The notes beneath the pieces were generated by a model that made no database searches, was not told the origin of the DNA, and saw only the letters and a list, made by a program, of their open reading frames with translations. 64,000 nt of DNA from Zunongwangia sp. HGR-M22 (GTDB taxonomy: Bacteria; Bacteroidota; Bacteroidia; Flavobacteriales; Flavobacteriaceae): the NCBI RefSeq assembly GCF_027594425.1, contig NZ_CP115159.1, forward strand, positions 1,229,001 through 1,293,000, in the 5' to 3' direction. Made by a program: the position numbers and the translations under genes. Of the stretch, positions 37,372 to 46,035 are shown piece after piece. Numbering within the stretch: the first letter of the stretch is position 1; the number at the start of each line of letters is the position of its first letter.

Positions 37372-37638
37372 ATGAAACGTTCAAAATTTACAGAGTCTCA
37401 GATCGTGTTTGCGATTAAACAGGTTGAGACTGGAACACGCCTATCTGAGGTCTGTCGCAAGATGGGAATCAGCGAGGTTACCTTTTATAATTGGAAGAAA
37501 AAATACGGTGGTCTAGGTGTCTCTGAACTGAGAAGGCTGAAAAACTTGGAGGAGGAGAATGCTCAGCTTAAAAAGCTTGTAGCTGATTTAAGTCTTGACA
37601 AGCAGATTCTTCAGGACGTGTTGAAAAAAAAGTTTTGA
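37372..37638 (+). CDS. IS407-group transposase OrfA
   Basis: The protein has 88 residues from ATG 37372 (MKRSKFTESQIVFAIKQVET). The HTH segment RLSEVCRKMGISEVTFYNWK and the leucine-zipper-like region RRLKNLEEENAQLKKLVADL are typical of IS3-family OrfA. It binds IS ends and is normally fused to OrfB by frameshifting. It overlaps the OrfB frame by 4 bp. Confidence 0.9.
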   Translation: MKRSKFTESQIVFAIKQVETGTRLSEVCRKMGISEVTFYNWKKKYGGLGVSELRRLKNLEEENAQLKKLVADLSLDKQILQDVLKKKF

Positions 37639-38495
37639 GGCCGTCTCGAAAACGGGAGATGGTCAGCAATATTCGTATGGAATATAATATTTCCATCACC
37701 CGTTGTGTACGCCTAATATTGCTGCACAAAAGCGTTTTTTATTATACCCCTAAAGAACGTGGGGATGAATTGCTGCGTATGAGAATGAAAGAAATAGCAG
37801 CAACACGGGTACGCTATGGGTTTTGGAGGATCTATATCCTGCTTCGTCGGGAAGGCTTTATGGATAATCATAAACGCGTTTATAGAGTGTATTGCGAAGA
37901 AGGTTTAAACCTCAGATCTAAGAGACCTAAAAGAAGTCGGTGTGCAGCCCATAGATAACCTGTTCTTGGTAATGCCTCTAGTTTACATGAGTGCTGGAGT
38001 ATGGATTTTGTGACAGATCAACTCTACGATGGAAGCCGTTTCAGAGCCTTAACTGTAGTAGATAATTATAGTCGTAAATGTTTAGCTATATATGCAGGAA
38101 AATCCCTTAAAGGAAGTGATTTTGTTGGGGTGATGGATAATTTAGTTACTAGTGCAAGAGTTTACCCTAAACGCATAAAAGTCGATAATGGAAGTGAATT
38201 TATCAGTAAAGTATTGGATAAATGGGCTTATGAAAACAATGTTGAATTAGACTTCTCACGACCCGGAAAACCCACTGATAACCCATTTATAGAAAGCTTC
38301 AATGGGTCTTTCAGAGATGAATGTTTAAATACAAACTGGTTCTTCTCTTTGGAAGATGCTCAGGAAAAGTTCGATATTTGGAGGGAAGACTATAACGGGT
38401 TTAGACCACACAGTTCATTGGGTGACATGTCACCCAATGAGTACATAGAAATCAATGAAAATAGCCCAGATTCTCTAGTTATGACCAGTACCTAA
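37635..38495 (+). pseudogene. IS407-group transposase OrfB with nonsense mutation
   Basis: The 287-codon frame is interrupted by one TAA at 37956-37958, after KRSRCAAHR and before PVLGNASSLHECWSMDFVTD. The frame is the same on both sides, so one base change (for example CAA to TAA) explains the break. The DDE residues are intact after the stop: MDFVTDQL, KVDNGSEF and NPFIESFNGSFRDECLN. The copy is likely inactive. Confidence 0.88.
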
Positions 38496-38556
38496 ATATG
38501 GGAGGAGGTCACCTAATCACTTCAGTTATGCGAGATCGTTGTATTTAATTTTTAAA

Positions 38557-38781
38557 ATGATAAAAAATCAAACTATATTTTATTCTTGGCAGTCAGATTT
38601 ACAAAAATCTACGAATCAAAATACTATACGACAATCATTGAGAAATGCGATTAACTTAGTAGAAGACAAAATTGACGACTTAAGAATAGAATTAGATGAA
38701 GCAACAAGAAATACCACAAGAAGCGCAAATATTCCATCAACTATTTTTAGTAAGATTAATAAATATGACATCTTCATTTAA
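38557..38781 (+). pseudogene. Truncated TIR-like domain protein (defence-type) fragment
   Basis: From ATG 38557 there are 74 residues: IKNQTIFYSWQSDLQKSTNQ, NTIRQSLRNAINLVEDKI, then LDEATRNTTRSANIPSTIFS and KINKYDIFI. This matches the first beta-alpha-beta part of TIR-like nucleotide-hydrolase domains (FYSWQSDL ... IF.KI...DIFI) found in antiviral systems. The frame stops exactly where the opposite-strand MFS gene ends, so the rest was removed by a rearrangement. An in-frame TTG at 38539 would add six residues. Confidence 0.6.
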
Positions 38782-39950
38782 AGAGATTCATTTTCATTTG
38801 TTCTGTCCAGATAAGCTCTCCAAAGAATAGTTATAATTGCTAAAAATGCAAAAACAACACCAACCCAAGGCGTAATAGAGATACTGTATTGCGTAATAAA
38901 AAAACCACCAATAGCAGTTCCTAATGAAACTCCTAAATTTCCAAATGAAGTTTGTAAACTGTTTGCGAACTCTTTAGCATTGGGTGCTGCCGAAATCATA
39001 TACCCTACTCCAATCAGAAAACACGGGCCGTGCATAATTCCCCAAAAGCTAGTAACAATGGCTACAATAATAAATGTGTCGCCTGTATTGGCAAAGGCTA
39101 ATGGTACCAAAAACACTCCAAGTATAAAGCTTAAGGTTGTCCAAAACATATATTTCCCCAATAATTTACCCGCTAAGAGATTTGATAATACACCCATAGC
39201 GCCAAACAATAATAATAATAGACTTATTTCTTTTTCACTCATGTGTTTTTCCTTAGCAAGATAATCTGCGAAATAACTGTAAGAACAAAACCAAGCAGTG
39301 ATCAAAAATAAATTTAAAAGAGTTCCCGCAATAAATCTTGGTTGTATCAAAATAGAAAGTTGATTTTTAAATGATGTAGGTTGTTCATTCGGCATCGAAG
39401 GAATATGCTTAAGCATTACAAATATGGTTACCAATATAATAAACCCTTGAATCGCATAAGTGATCTGCCAGGTATATATACTTGCAAGAAATGTGGTCAA
39501 AGGAATAAGCGTCACCTGTGCAAGTGCAATACCTCCAATGATGATCGAGGTCAATTTCATTTGATCATTTTGCGATGTTCCTTTTACGGCGGCTGCGATG
39601 GCCATCGCGAAAAATGCAGGATGAAGCACTGTTGGTAATATCCTTAGGATCATTAAAAGCCAAAATGGCGGACTAAACATTGAGAAAAAATTAGATATAA
39701 AAAATAATCCTAAGGCGCATAGCATTATTGTTTTCTTATCGAAACTGGAAGCATATAATACCGTAAAGGGTCCGGTAACAGCTATAAATAATGCAAATGC
39801 ACTGAGGAGATAACCGGCAGTACTAATAGTAACTTGATAATGTGTTGCAATTTGAGGTAAGACCCCAATAATACCAAATTCCGTACTAATAATTCCAATG
39901 ACACCAAGGCATGCTATGTAGGCAATTTTTTTATTTAAATTTATCTTCAT
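38778..39950 (-). CDS. MFS efflux transporter (DHA1-type)
   Basis: The protein has 390 residues and about 12 membrane helices. The first helix pair contains GIISTEFGIIGVLPQIA, typical of AraJ/YdhP-like DHA1 members, with the loop YASSFDKKTIM after helix 2. Such proteins export drugs or sugars by proton antiport. The gene lies 56 bp downstream of a TetR regulator on the same strand, with an operator-like palindrome right in front of its start codon. Regulated drug efflux is the likely role. Confidence 0.87.
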   Translation of the reverse strand: MKINLNKKIAYIACLGVIGIISTEFGIIGVLPQIATHYQVTISTAGYLLSAFALFIAVTGPFTVLYASSFDKKTIMLCALGLFFISNFFSMFSPPFWLLMILRILPTVLHPAFFAMAIAAAVKGTSQNDQMKLTSIIIGGIALAQVTLIPLTTFLASIYTWQITYAIQGFIILVTIFVMLKHIPSMPNEQPTSFKNQLSILIQPRFIAGTLLNLFLITAWFCSYSYFADYLAKEKHMSEKEISLLLLLFGAMGVLSNLLAGKLLGKYMFWTTLSFILGVFLVPLAFANTGDTFIIVAIVTSFWGIMHGPCFLIGVGYMISAAPNAKEFANSLQTSFGNLGVSLGTAIGGFFITQYSISITPWVGVVFAFLAIITILWRAYLDRTNENESL

Positions 39951-39952
39951 AA

Positions 39953-39968
39953 TAAACTGATCGGTTTA
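39953..39968. promoter_or_regulatory. TetR operator in front of the MFS gene
   Basis: TAAACTGATCGGTTTA, a 16-bp palindrome with one mismatch, 3 bp upstream of the MFS start. Same core as the perfect palindrome in front of the tetR gene. Confidence 0.75.
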
Positions 39969-40006
39969 AAATAGGGTAAAAAAAATAGGTTAATTTTTTA
40001 CTATTG

Positions 40007-40588
40007 TTATTTCTTAATCAATTGAATAAGAAACTTAATCATTGCGGTAACTTCTCTTTTGTTTCTGTACAATACATAATTCTTAAGTAGTGATGTAGAT
40101 GAACTTGAAAAAAATAAAGCGGTAGTTTTTATATCTAATCCCTCTTTAATCAAATTTTGCTTCCTACCTCTATCTAAGATTTCTGCATATATATATTTTA
40201 TTTTTTTCTCATTTGCAACCAGCATTTGATTGATCTCATTGTCAATTAGCGCAATTTCAAAAATCATTCTTATAGCCAAACAAACCTTATCATCAATAAT
40301 ACTCTGCGCCACAGACAGATTTAATATTTCCTCTAAATCGTTAAGTGCATTGCCACTATGGTCTTGGAGAAAAGTTTGGTATTCTAACAACTTAGATTTT
40401 TGATAGCGATCAAGACATTTGAGCAAAAGATCTTTTTTATCGCCATAAGTAGGGTAAATACTGCTTCTATTTATCTTCATACGATTTTCAAGATCGGAAA
40501 GTGAAGTTACATGATAACCCTGTTCCCAAAACAGATGCATTGCTACATCTAATTTCTCTTCGTATTCAAATTCTTTTTTTCTTGCCAT
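40007..40588 (-). CDS. TetR/AcrR family transcriptional regulator
   Basis: The protein has 193 residues. N-terminal HTH (about 10-55): [20 protein letters not shown], then [20 protein letters not shown]. The C-terminal part is an all-helical ligand-binding and dimer domain. A 30-bp perfect palindrome lies 15 bp upstream of its start and a matching 16-bp one precedes the MFS gene, so it probably represses both itself and the exporter until a ligand binds. Confidence 0.9.
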   Translation of the reverse strand: MARKKEFEYEEKLDVAMHLFWEQGYHVTSLSDLENRMKINRSSIYPTYGDKKDLLLKCLDRYQKSKLLEYQTFLQDHSGNALNDLEEILNLSVAQSIIDDKVCLAIRMIFEIALIDNEINQMLVANEKKIKYIYAEILDRGRKQNLIKEGLDIKTTALFFSSSSTSLLKNYVLYRNKREVTAMIKFLIQLIKK

Positions 40589-40602
40589 TGCAATGCAAAT
40601 AT

Positions 40603-40632
40603 ATAATAATAAACCGATCGGTTTATTATTAT
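40603..40632. promoter_or_regulatory. 30-bp perfect palindrome, TetR autoregulatory operator
   Basis: The centre is AAACCGATCGGTTT, extended on both sides by AT-rich complementary bases to 30 bp. It lies 15 bp upstream of the regulator start. Confidence 0.85.
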
Positions 40633-40803
40633 GTTTACTTTTATTAGATAAATTTTGATTGCCTATTGATTGAAGCAGGTACTCAACCTCTTCGATTTAA
40701 CAATTGTAGAATTGTAAAATGTAGGCTATGCCAAGTGGAATTACTACATTAGACTGGACATAGAGTTGAATGAATATTATTGCAAGTTGTTAACTTAGCA
40801 ATT

Positions 40804-41088
40804 ATGAGACGTAAAGCCAAACATTACACCTTAGAGTTTAAGCAAAAAGCAGTAGAACTAAGTTATGCCAAAGGCAATGTAGCACAGGTTTGTGAAGACT
40901 TAGATATATTACCTGCTGTTCTTTACCGTTGGCGTAAAGAGCAAAAGAATTATGGCAAGAATAGTTTTCCCGGCCGTGGTAATCCTAAAATGACTGATGA
41001 ACAAAAAGAGATAGCTCGTTTAAAGAAACAGCTTAAAGAGACTGAATTAGAACGTGATATCTTAAAAAAGGCGATTGGCATCTTTTAG
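40804..41088 (+). CDS. IS3-type transposase OrfA (copy A)
   Basis: The protein has 94 residues from ATG 40804 (MRRKAKHYTLEFKQKAVELS). HTH part VAQVCEDLDILPAVLYRWRK and zipper-like KEIARLKKQLKETELERDIL are standard. It ends ILKKAIGIF. An AAAAAAG run near its 3' end could allow slippage, but the -1 frame soon stops, so fusion with OrfB is not straightforward. Confidence 0.88.
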   Translation: MRRKAKHYTLEFKQKAVELSYAKGNVAQVCEDLDILPAVLYRWRKEQKNYGKNSFPGRGNPKMTDEQKEIARLKKQLKETELERDILKKAIGIF

Positions 41089-41121
41089 CTCACCATTTAT
41101 TATTTTAAATTTTAAGTATTC

Positions 41122-42036
41122 GTGAATGCTACGCATTTCCGCGAGCGACAAGAAAAATACAGGTTCATAAAACAGCATCGTATGAAATTTCCTGCCCGTA
41201 AGATGTGCATTATGTTAGCAGTAAGTAAAAGTGGTTATTACCACTGGTTGAAATCTGGTCCCAGCACCCTTTGGAAAGAAAACCAGAAGCTCTCTTCATT
41301 AATCAAAGGTATATTTGAAGACAGTCACCAGAGCTATGGAGCTCCTAGAATAAAAGTTGAATTGAAAGCTTTAGGTTTTAAGGTGTCAAAGCCACGGGTA
41401 GCTCGCATAATGAAGGCAAACTACTTATATGTAAAGAGAAAGCAAAAGTTTAAAACAACCACCAATAGTAACCATAAATATCCCACAGCACCAAACTTGT
41501 TGAACCAATGCTTTAATGTAGCCAGAGCTAATCAAGTATGGGTAAGCGATATTACTTATGTTCAAACCAAACAAGGTTGGAGTTACCTAACAGTGATCAT
41601 TGATCTATTTAACAGAAAAGTTATAGGATGGGCTTTAAGTGATACCCTAAATACCGAAGATACTGTTATAAAAGCTTGGCAGATGGCTATTAAAAATACC
41701 ACACTCACACAACCTTTGATATTCCATTCAGACCAAGGTATTCAGTATGCCAGCCAAAGATTTACTAATCTACTTAAAAGCTATAATGGCCTGGTAAAAC
41801 AATCTATGAGTCGGAAAGGAAACTGCTGGGACAATGCCGTGGCGGAATCCTTTTTTAAATCTCTAAAAGTAGAATGGGTATATTGGCATAAGTACAAGCT
41901 TAGATCACAGGCAGAGTTATCTATCTTTCAGTGGATAGAAACCTGGTACAATACCAGAAGAAGACATTCCTACTTAGGAAATAGAACCATTAAAGAATTT
42001 GAAATAGATATGTATAATCAAAAACTAGCAGCATAG
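41122..42036 (+). CDS. IS3-type transposase OrfB (copy A)
   Basis: The protein has 304 residues from a GTG start. The HTH_21 part has SYGAPRIKVELKALGFKVSK; the rve domain has the DDE residues in VWVSDITYVQTKQGW, LIFHSDQGIQYAS and NAVAESFFKSLKVEWV. OrfA and OrfB are in the same frame here, separated by two stops, which is unusual for the family where OrfB is normally in the -1 frame. Confidence 0.9.
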   Translation: MNATHFRERQEKYRFIKQHRMKFPARKMCIMLAVSKSGYYHWLKSGPSTLWKENQKLSSLIKGIFEDSHQSYGAPRIKVELKALGFKVSKPRVARIMKANYLYVKRKQKFKTTTNSNHKYPTAPNLLNQCFNVARANQVWVSDITYVQTKQGWSYLTVIIDLFNRKVIGWALSDTLNTEDTVIKAWQMAIKNTTLTQPLIFHSDQGIQYASQRFTNLLKSYNGLVKQSMSRKGNCWDNAVAESFFKSLKVEWVYWHKYKLRSQAELSIFQWIETWYNTRRRHSYLGNRTIKEFEIDMYNQKLAA

Positions 42037-42074
42037 TCACTCAACTTAAAGTCCTGTTTTTTATTGCAAGTCCA

Positions 42075-42870
42075 CCACTGGTTGAAATCTGGTCCCAGCA
42101 ACCTCTGGAAAGATAATCAGAAGCTCTCTTCATTAATCAAAGATATTTTTGAAGATAGTTACCAAAGCTATGGAGCTCCTAGAATAAAAGCGGAACTGGA
42201 AGCTTTAGGTTTTAAGGTGTCAAAGCCACGGATAGCTCGCATAATGAAGGCAAACTATTTATACGCAAAGAGGAAACGTAAGTTTAAGACGACCACTAAT
42301 AGTAATCATAAATACCCCACAGCTCCAAACTTGTTGAACCAATGCTTTAATGTAGCTAGGGCTAATCAAGTATGGGTAAGCGATATTACTTATGTTCAAA
42401 CCAAACAAGGTTGGAGTTACCTAACAGTGATCATTGATCTATTTAACAGAAAAGTTATAGGATGGGCTTTAAGTGATACCCTAAATACCGAAGATACTAT
42501 TATAAAAGCTTGGCAGATGGCTATTAAAAATACCACACTCACACAACCTTTGATATTCCATTCAGACCAAGGTATTCAGTATGCCAGCCAAAGATTTACT
42601 AATCTACTTAAAAGCTATAATGGCCTGGTAAAACAATCTATGAGTCGGAAAGGAAACTGCTGGGACAATGCCGTGGCGGAATCCTTTTTTAAATCTCTAA
42701 AAGTAGAGTGGGTATATTGGCATAAGTACAAGCTTAGATCACAGGCAGAGTTATCTATCTTTCAGTGGATAGAAACCTGGTACAATACCAGAAGAAGACA
42801 TTCCTACTTAGGAAATAGAACCATTAAAGAATTTGAAATAGATATGTATAATCAAAAACTAGCAGCATAG
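42075..42870 (+). pseudogene. IS3-type transposase OrfB, 5'-truncated (copy B)
   Basis: The open frame lacks about the first 40 residues of OrfB and starts within HHWLKSGPSNLWKDNQ. The DDE residues remain. Without OrfA, the N-terminus and the left IS end, it cannot move on its own. Confidence 0.85.
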
Positions 42871-42908
42871 TCACTCAACTTAAAGTCCTGTTTTTTATTG
42901 CAAGTCCA
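42075..42908 (+). mobile_element. 5'-truncated IS3-type element (copy B)
   Basis: It starts at the base after copy A's right tip and corresponds to copy A from about 41241 to the right end. It is about 96 percent alike by eye. Its right tip (TTGCAAGTCCA) is joined directly to IS91-type transposase sequence. Confidence 0.85.
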
Positions 42909-43467
42909 GGTATTCCGCGCAAAATATAGTGCACTGCTTCGAGAGCAAAAGATAGCCATACCACAGGAAATCTATGATAAGCTCTTTGCTAAAAACTGGG
43001 TAGTCTATGCAAAGCAGCAATTCCACATCCCAAAATATGTAGTAGAATATCTGGGCCGTTACACCCATAAGATCGCAATAAGCAATCACCGGATAAAACA
43101 AATAAACAACTCCCAAAGGAGGGTAACCTTCCAGATTAAGGACTACAGGAAAGCGAGCCAAAAAGGACAACTAATACTGGATACCCGTGAGTTCGTGCGC
43201 CGATTTGCACTGCACGTACTGCCCAAAGGTTTTACAAGGATAAGGCATTACGGCATCCTAAGCAGCAGTTGGAAAAAGCATAAACTACCGGCCCTACAAA
43301 ATATCCTTGCAGGGGTGCCAGTAAAACCTGTCGAAAAAAAGCCTCCATTGCTCTTGGGCAAATGTCCAAGTTGCAAAAAGGGAAAACTAGTCACCGCTCT
43401 AACTTTCGATAAGCGTGGACCGCCAGATAAATGGAGAAAACTACTTTTATCCATTAATAGCTTTTAA
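42909..43467 (+). pseudogene. IS91-type transposase fragment (copy L)
   Basis: It keeps the C-terminal half from VFRAKYSALLREQKIAIPQE to the zinc-ribbon CPSCKKGKL end. The N-terminal zinc-binding domain and the first part of the catalytic domain are gone, cut where IS3 copy B is joined. Confidence 0.85.
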
Positions 43468-43744
43468 AAACTGGCCTGCACCATGCGGGGCGGGAGAGTT
43501 ATGTCCTAAAGCCAAGGATTTATTCAAAAAGGGACCGGAAAAGGAGGCTAATCGATACGTAACTAGATTTAAGTAACTAGAAAAATGTTGGAGCCTAAAA
43601 AACTCAACAAAAATTGTGGCTCATCTGCCCCAATAAAATTCCAGAATAATACAGGGTAAAAAGGTATTCCCCATAAAGGAGGAAACGGATCCGTCAACAA
43701 GATATTCAGCCCTGGCCTATCGGCGGGCCGAATACTTAGTTATT
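42909..43744 (+). mobile_element. 5'-truncated IS91-type element (copy L)
   Basis: It matches the complete IS91-type element from about position 47318 to its right tip (CTTAGTTATT). It differs from the two complete copies at a few bases, so it is older. Its right tip abuts GGCAACTGG, the first bases of the first cassette, as in the complete copies. Confidence 0.85.
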
Positions 43745-43757
43745 GGCAACTGGCTTT

Positions 43758-44360
43758 TTATGCACTAACCCGAATAATTTTTCCGTTTACTTTTCCCATT
43801 ACACTTTTTACATAAGCATTAATTACTTTGCTCATCGGTACAGGGTTATGACCCGGAAAAACATCCTTGTATTTTTCATAAGCGTCTTCTACCATATCTG
43901 GAGAAACAACATTTACTCTCAAATTATGCTCCATTTCCAGAACTACTGCTTTTACAAAACTGTGAACAGCACCATTTACCATTGCAGCACTTGATGTCTG
44001 AACTACCGGCTCATCAGCTAAAATACCTGTTGTAAGCGTAATTGAACCTTTTGGGTTTAAAAACTCTTTACCAATTCTCACAAGATTTACCTGACCCATT
44101 AGTTTACTTTTTAAACCAATATAGTAATCTTCCTCGGTCAGTTCGTTGAAATCAGCCCATTTTGCTTCTCCTGCAATGCAAATAATTGCATCTAACTTTC
44201 CCGTTTTCTCGAACATTTCCCCAATCGATTTACTGTTGGAAATCTCCAAAGTTACATCTCCGTTTGTGCGACCTGCGATTAAAACCTCATTATCTTTTTC
44301 AAAATGAGAAACTACTTTTTTTCCTATGGTTCCGTTTCCTCCTATTATTAAAATTTTCAT
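43758..44360 (-). CDS. Short-chain dehydrogenase/reductase, cassette 1
   Basis: The protein has 200 residues with the nucleotide-binding GGNGTIGKKVV motif at residues 7-17 and a Rossmann fold. The usual YxxxK is HSFVK (in GAVHSFVKAVVLE); a small SDR subgroup shares this change, so activity as a classical dehydrogenase is uncertain. It ends 13 bp from the cassette edge and lies 18 bp after the PhzF gene, so it is in an operon with PhzF and ArsR. Confidence 0.85.
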   Translation of the reverse strand: MKILIIGGNGTIGKKVVSHFEKDNEVLIAGRTNGDVTLEISNSKSIGEMFEKTGKLDAIICIAGEAKWADFNELTEEDYYIGLKSKLMGQVNLVRIGKEFLNPKGSITLTTGILADEPVVQTSSAAMVNGAVHSFVKAVVLEMEHNLRVNVVSPDMVEDAYEKYKDVFPGHNPVPMSKVINAYVKSVMGKVNGKIIRVSA

Positions 44361-44378
44361 ATTTTAAGTTATTGGTTT

Positions 44379-45167
44379 TTATGTTAATGATATTCTACCG
44401 GTTAAATACAATCTTCCCCGACCTTGTATTTCAACTCGGTCGTTTAAATATTTACACTGTAAATATCCTTTACGAGTTGAAAGTTGTCTTGCTGTTAGAA
44501 CATTTTTATTAAGCTGTTTTGCCCAGTAGGGGATTAATGTAGTATGTGCCGAACCTGTTGCCGGGTCTTCATTAATGCCAGATTGTGGGGCAAAAAAACG
44601 AGATACGAAGTCAACCTTATCGCCTTTAGCAGTTATAATAACACCCCGGCCATTTAATTCTGAAATAGCGCTGAATACAGGAATTATTCCTCTTATTTCA
44701 TCTTCATTTTCAAATTCGAGCAGGAAGTCTGTTTTGCCTTTATAGGCAGCCTTGGGCCTTATATTAAATCCAGCTATTATTTCTTCTGAAATTTTTATTT
44801 TTTCGATATTTTTGGCCGGAAAATTCAAGGATATCAATTCCCCTTCCTTAGTCACCGTTAAGGACCCACTTCTGTTTGAATAAAAATTAATCGTATTTCC
44901 GTCGTAGTTTTCATAGTTAAATAATACAAAAGCTGCTGCCAACGTGCCGTGTCCGCAAAGTTCAAGTTCAGCCGTGGGGGTAAACCACCTTATTTCATAT
45001 TTTTCGTTTACTTTTATAAAGAAAGCGGTTGCAGCCAAATTATTTTCCATTGCTATTTTTTGCAATGTGTCATCATTCAACCACTGGTCAAGTGGACAGA
45101 CCGCTGCCGGATTTCCTGAAAAAACCTTATCAGCGAATGCGTCTATTTGAAAAATTTTATATTCCAT
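44379..45167 (-). CDS. PhzF-family isomerase-like protein, cassette 1
   Basis: The protein has 262 residues. Family motifs: IFQIDAFADKVFSGNPAAVC at the start, IRWFTPTAELELCGHGTLAA, and GINEDPATGSAHTTLIPYW. At the place where PhzF and YddE carry the catalytic Glu (SETAF) this protein reads AATAF, so the general acid/base is replaced by Ala. It may be inactive as an isomerase or act on another substrate. Translated between ArsR and the SDR on one mRNA. Confidence 0.88.
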   Translation of the reverse strand: MEYKIFQIDAFADKVFSGNPAAVCPLDQWLNDDTLQKIAMENNLAATAFFIKVNEKYEIRWFTPTAELELCGHGTLAAAFVLFNYENYDGNTINFYSNRSGSLTVTKEGELISLNFPAKNIEKIKISEEIIAGFNIRPKAAYKGKTDFLLEFENEDEIRGIIPVFSAISELNGRGVIITAKGDKVDFVSRFFAPQSGINEDPATGSAHTTLIPYWAKQLNKNVLTARQLSTRKGYLQCKYLNDRVEIQGRGRLYLTGRISLT

Positions 45168-45266
45168 AATTATCAGATTTTGTGACTAATAGGTCATTTT
45201 AGGTAAACATCATTAATTTTATACTTCCTTATTTCTAGAAATATAGATATGTTGTTTTAATTTTTT

Positions 45267-45569
45267 TTATTTTATAAAATCTAAATATTGTTTGATTACT
45301 TCCTCATTTCTTTTTAGATAGGACCATTTTCCGTGTCTTGAAGAAATTAAAAGCCCGCATTTTTCCATATTTGTTAAATAAGTGGAAATTGTGGATTGAG
45401 ACAGTCCCGATTTTTCTTTTATGTAAGTTACACAAACACCGTCGTTAAAATGTTTTAATGTTTCGTGCGGCGGAAAATTTTTTTCGGGTTCTTTCAACCA
45501 TTCCATTATTTGAACCCTAGTTTCATTAGATAAACATTTTCCTATTTCAGTTGCTGACTTCAAATTCAT
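45267..45569 (-). CDS. ArsR-family transcriptional regulator, cassette 1
   Basis: The protein has 100 residues with a winged helix: SATEIGKCLSNETRVQIMEW, VCVTYIKEKSGLSQSTISTY and MEKCGLLISSRHGKWSYLKR. The metal-binding CxC motif of ArsR/SmtB is absent, so it is probably a non-metal sensor. ATATCTA-type palindromes precede its start (45579-45598) and the PhzF gene (near 45240-45250), suggesting it controls itself and the downstream pair. Confidence 0.87.
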   Translation of the reverse strand: MNLKSATEIGKCLSNETRVQIMEWLKEPEKNFPPHETLKHFNDGVCVTYIKEKSGLSQSTISTYLTNMEKCGLLISSRHGKWSYLKRNEEVIKQYLDFIK

Positions 45570-45578
45570 ATTACAAAT

Positions 45579-45598
45579 ATATCTATAAATCTAGATAT
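45579..45598. promoter_or_regulatory. Probable ArsR operator
   Basis: ATATCTA and TAGATAT arms separated by six bases, 9 bp upstream of the regulator start. A related ATATAGATAT stretch lies upstream of the PhzF gene. Confidence 0.5.
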
Positions 45599-45634
45599 GT
45601 GAAAATAGATCAATTGTTTTTTTAGCTTGTTGCC

Positions 45635-45758
45635 AACGTTTTTGTATATGAGCTGTGGCGTGTCTCGGCACAGACCTTTCCTGATAAAAACTGGCTTTGG
45701 AAAATCCGCAGGATTTTCCAAGTGTGGACTGACCAAGCCATAGCTTATATACGGTGTT
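45635..45758 (-). repeat. attC-like site 1
   Basis: Left arm AACGTTTTTGTATATGAGC and right arm GCTTATATACGGTGTT fold as an imperfect palindrome of 124 bp; an inner hairpin is formed by GGAAAATCC/GGATTTTCC. The cassette before it ends TTGCCAAC and started with GGCAACTGG. The right core is split from its cassette by an IS91-type element. Confidence 0.78.
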
Positions 45759-46035
45759 GAACGAATCCTCCCTACCGGTCGGAAGCTTACTAAGCCAAAA
45801 TACAACAATTCTTATATTTAAGATAAACTAAAATTTACCGTTATGTATAAAAAAAAGTAAAACGATAGTAGAGACCGCTATCGCAGAAGTTCCTGGCTTT
45901 GAAAACCTATGCTTACAACTTGGTAAGAGCTTTTCGATCAATGGGAAAGCCGCAAGTACCCTGAACAACTACAAGCGATGCCTGGCTCACCTGGGCCTGC
46001 ACTACAAGCAAAGCCCGGAGACCCTCTCTACTGAA

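Larger units (their letters stand above)
37288..38511 (+). mobile_element. IS3 family (IS407-group-like) insertion sequence
   Basis: Terminal inverted repeats begin TGACCTCCTCCCAT on the left (37288) and end ATGGGAGGAGGTCA on the right (38511), giving 1224 bp. It carries orfA and a broken orfB. The flanking bases (tca / cct) do not match, so the target duplication is lost or a rearrangement has joined different flanks. Confidence 0.88.
40736..42074 (+). mobile_element. Complete IS3-type insertion sequence (copy A)
   Basis: The left end reads TGGAATTACTACATTAGACT and the right end, read inward, TGGACTTGCAATAAAAAACA. Both share the pattern TGGA.TT...GGAC.T.GTTGA.TGA, so the element is 1339 bp. 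It has OrfA and OrfB. Immediately after its right tip comes a 5'-truncated second copy, not normal flanking DNA. Confidence 0.85.

Noticed and set aside
41062-41090. AAAAAAG in OrfA as a programmed -1 frameshift site
   Set aside because: The -1 frame meets a stop after about a dozen codons and does not reach OrfB.
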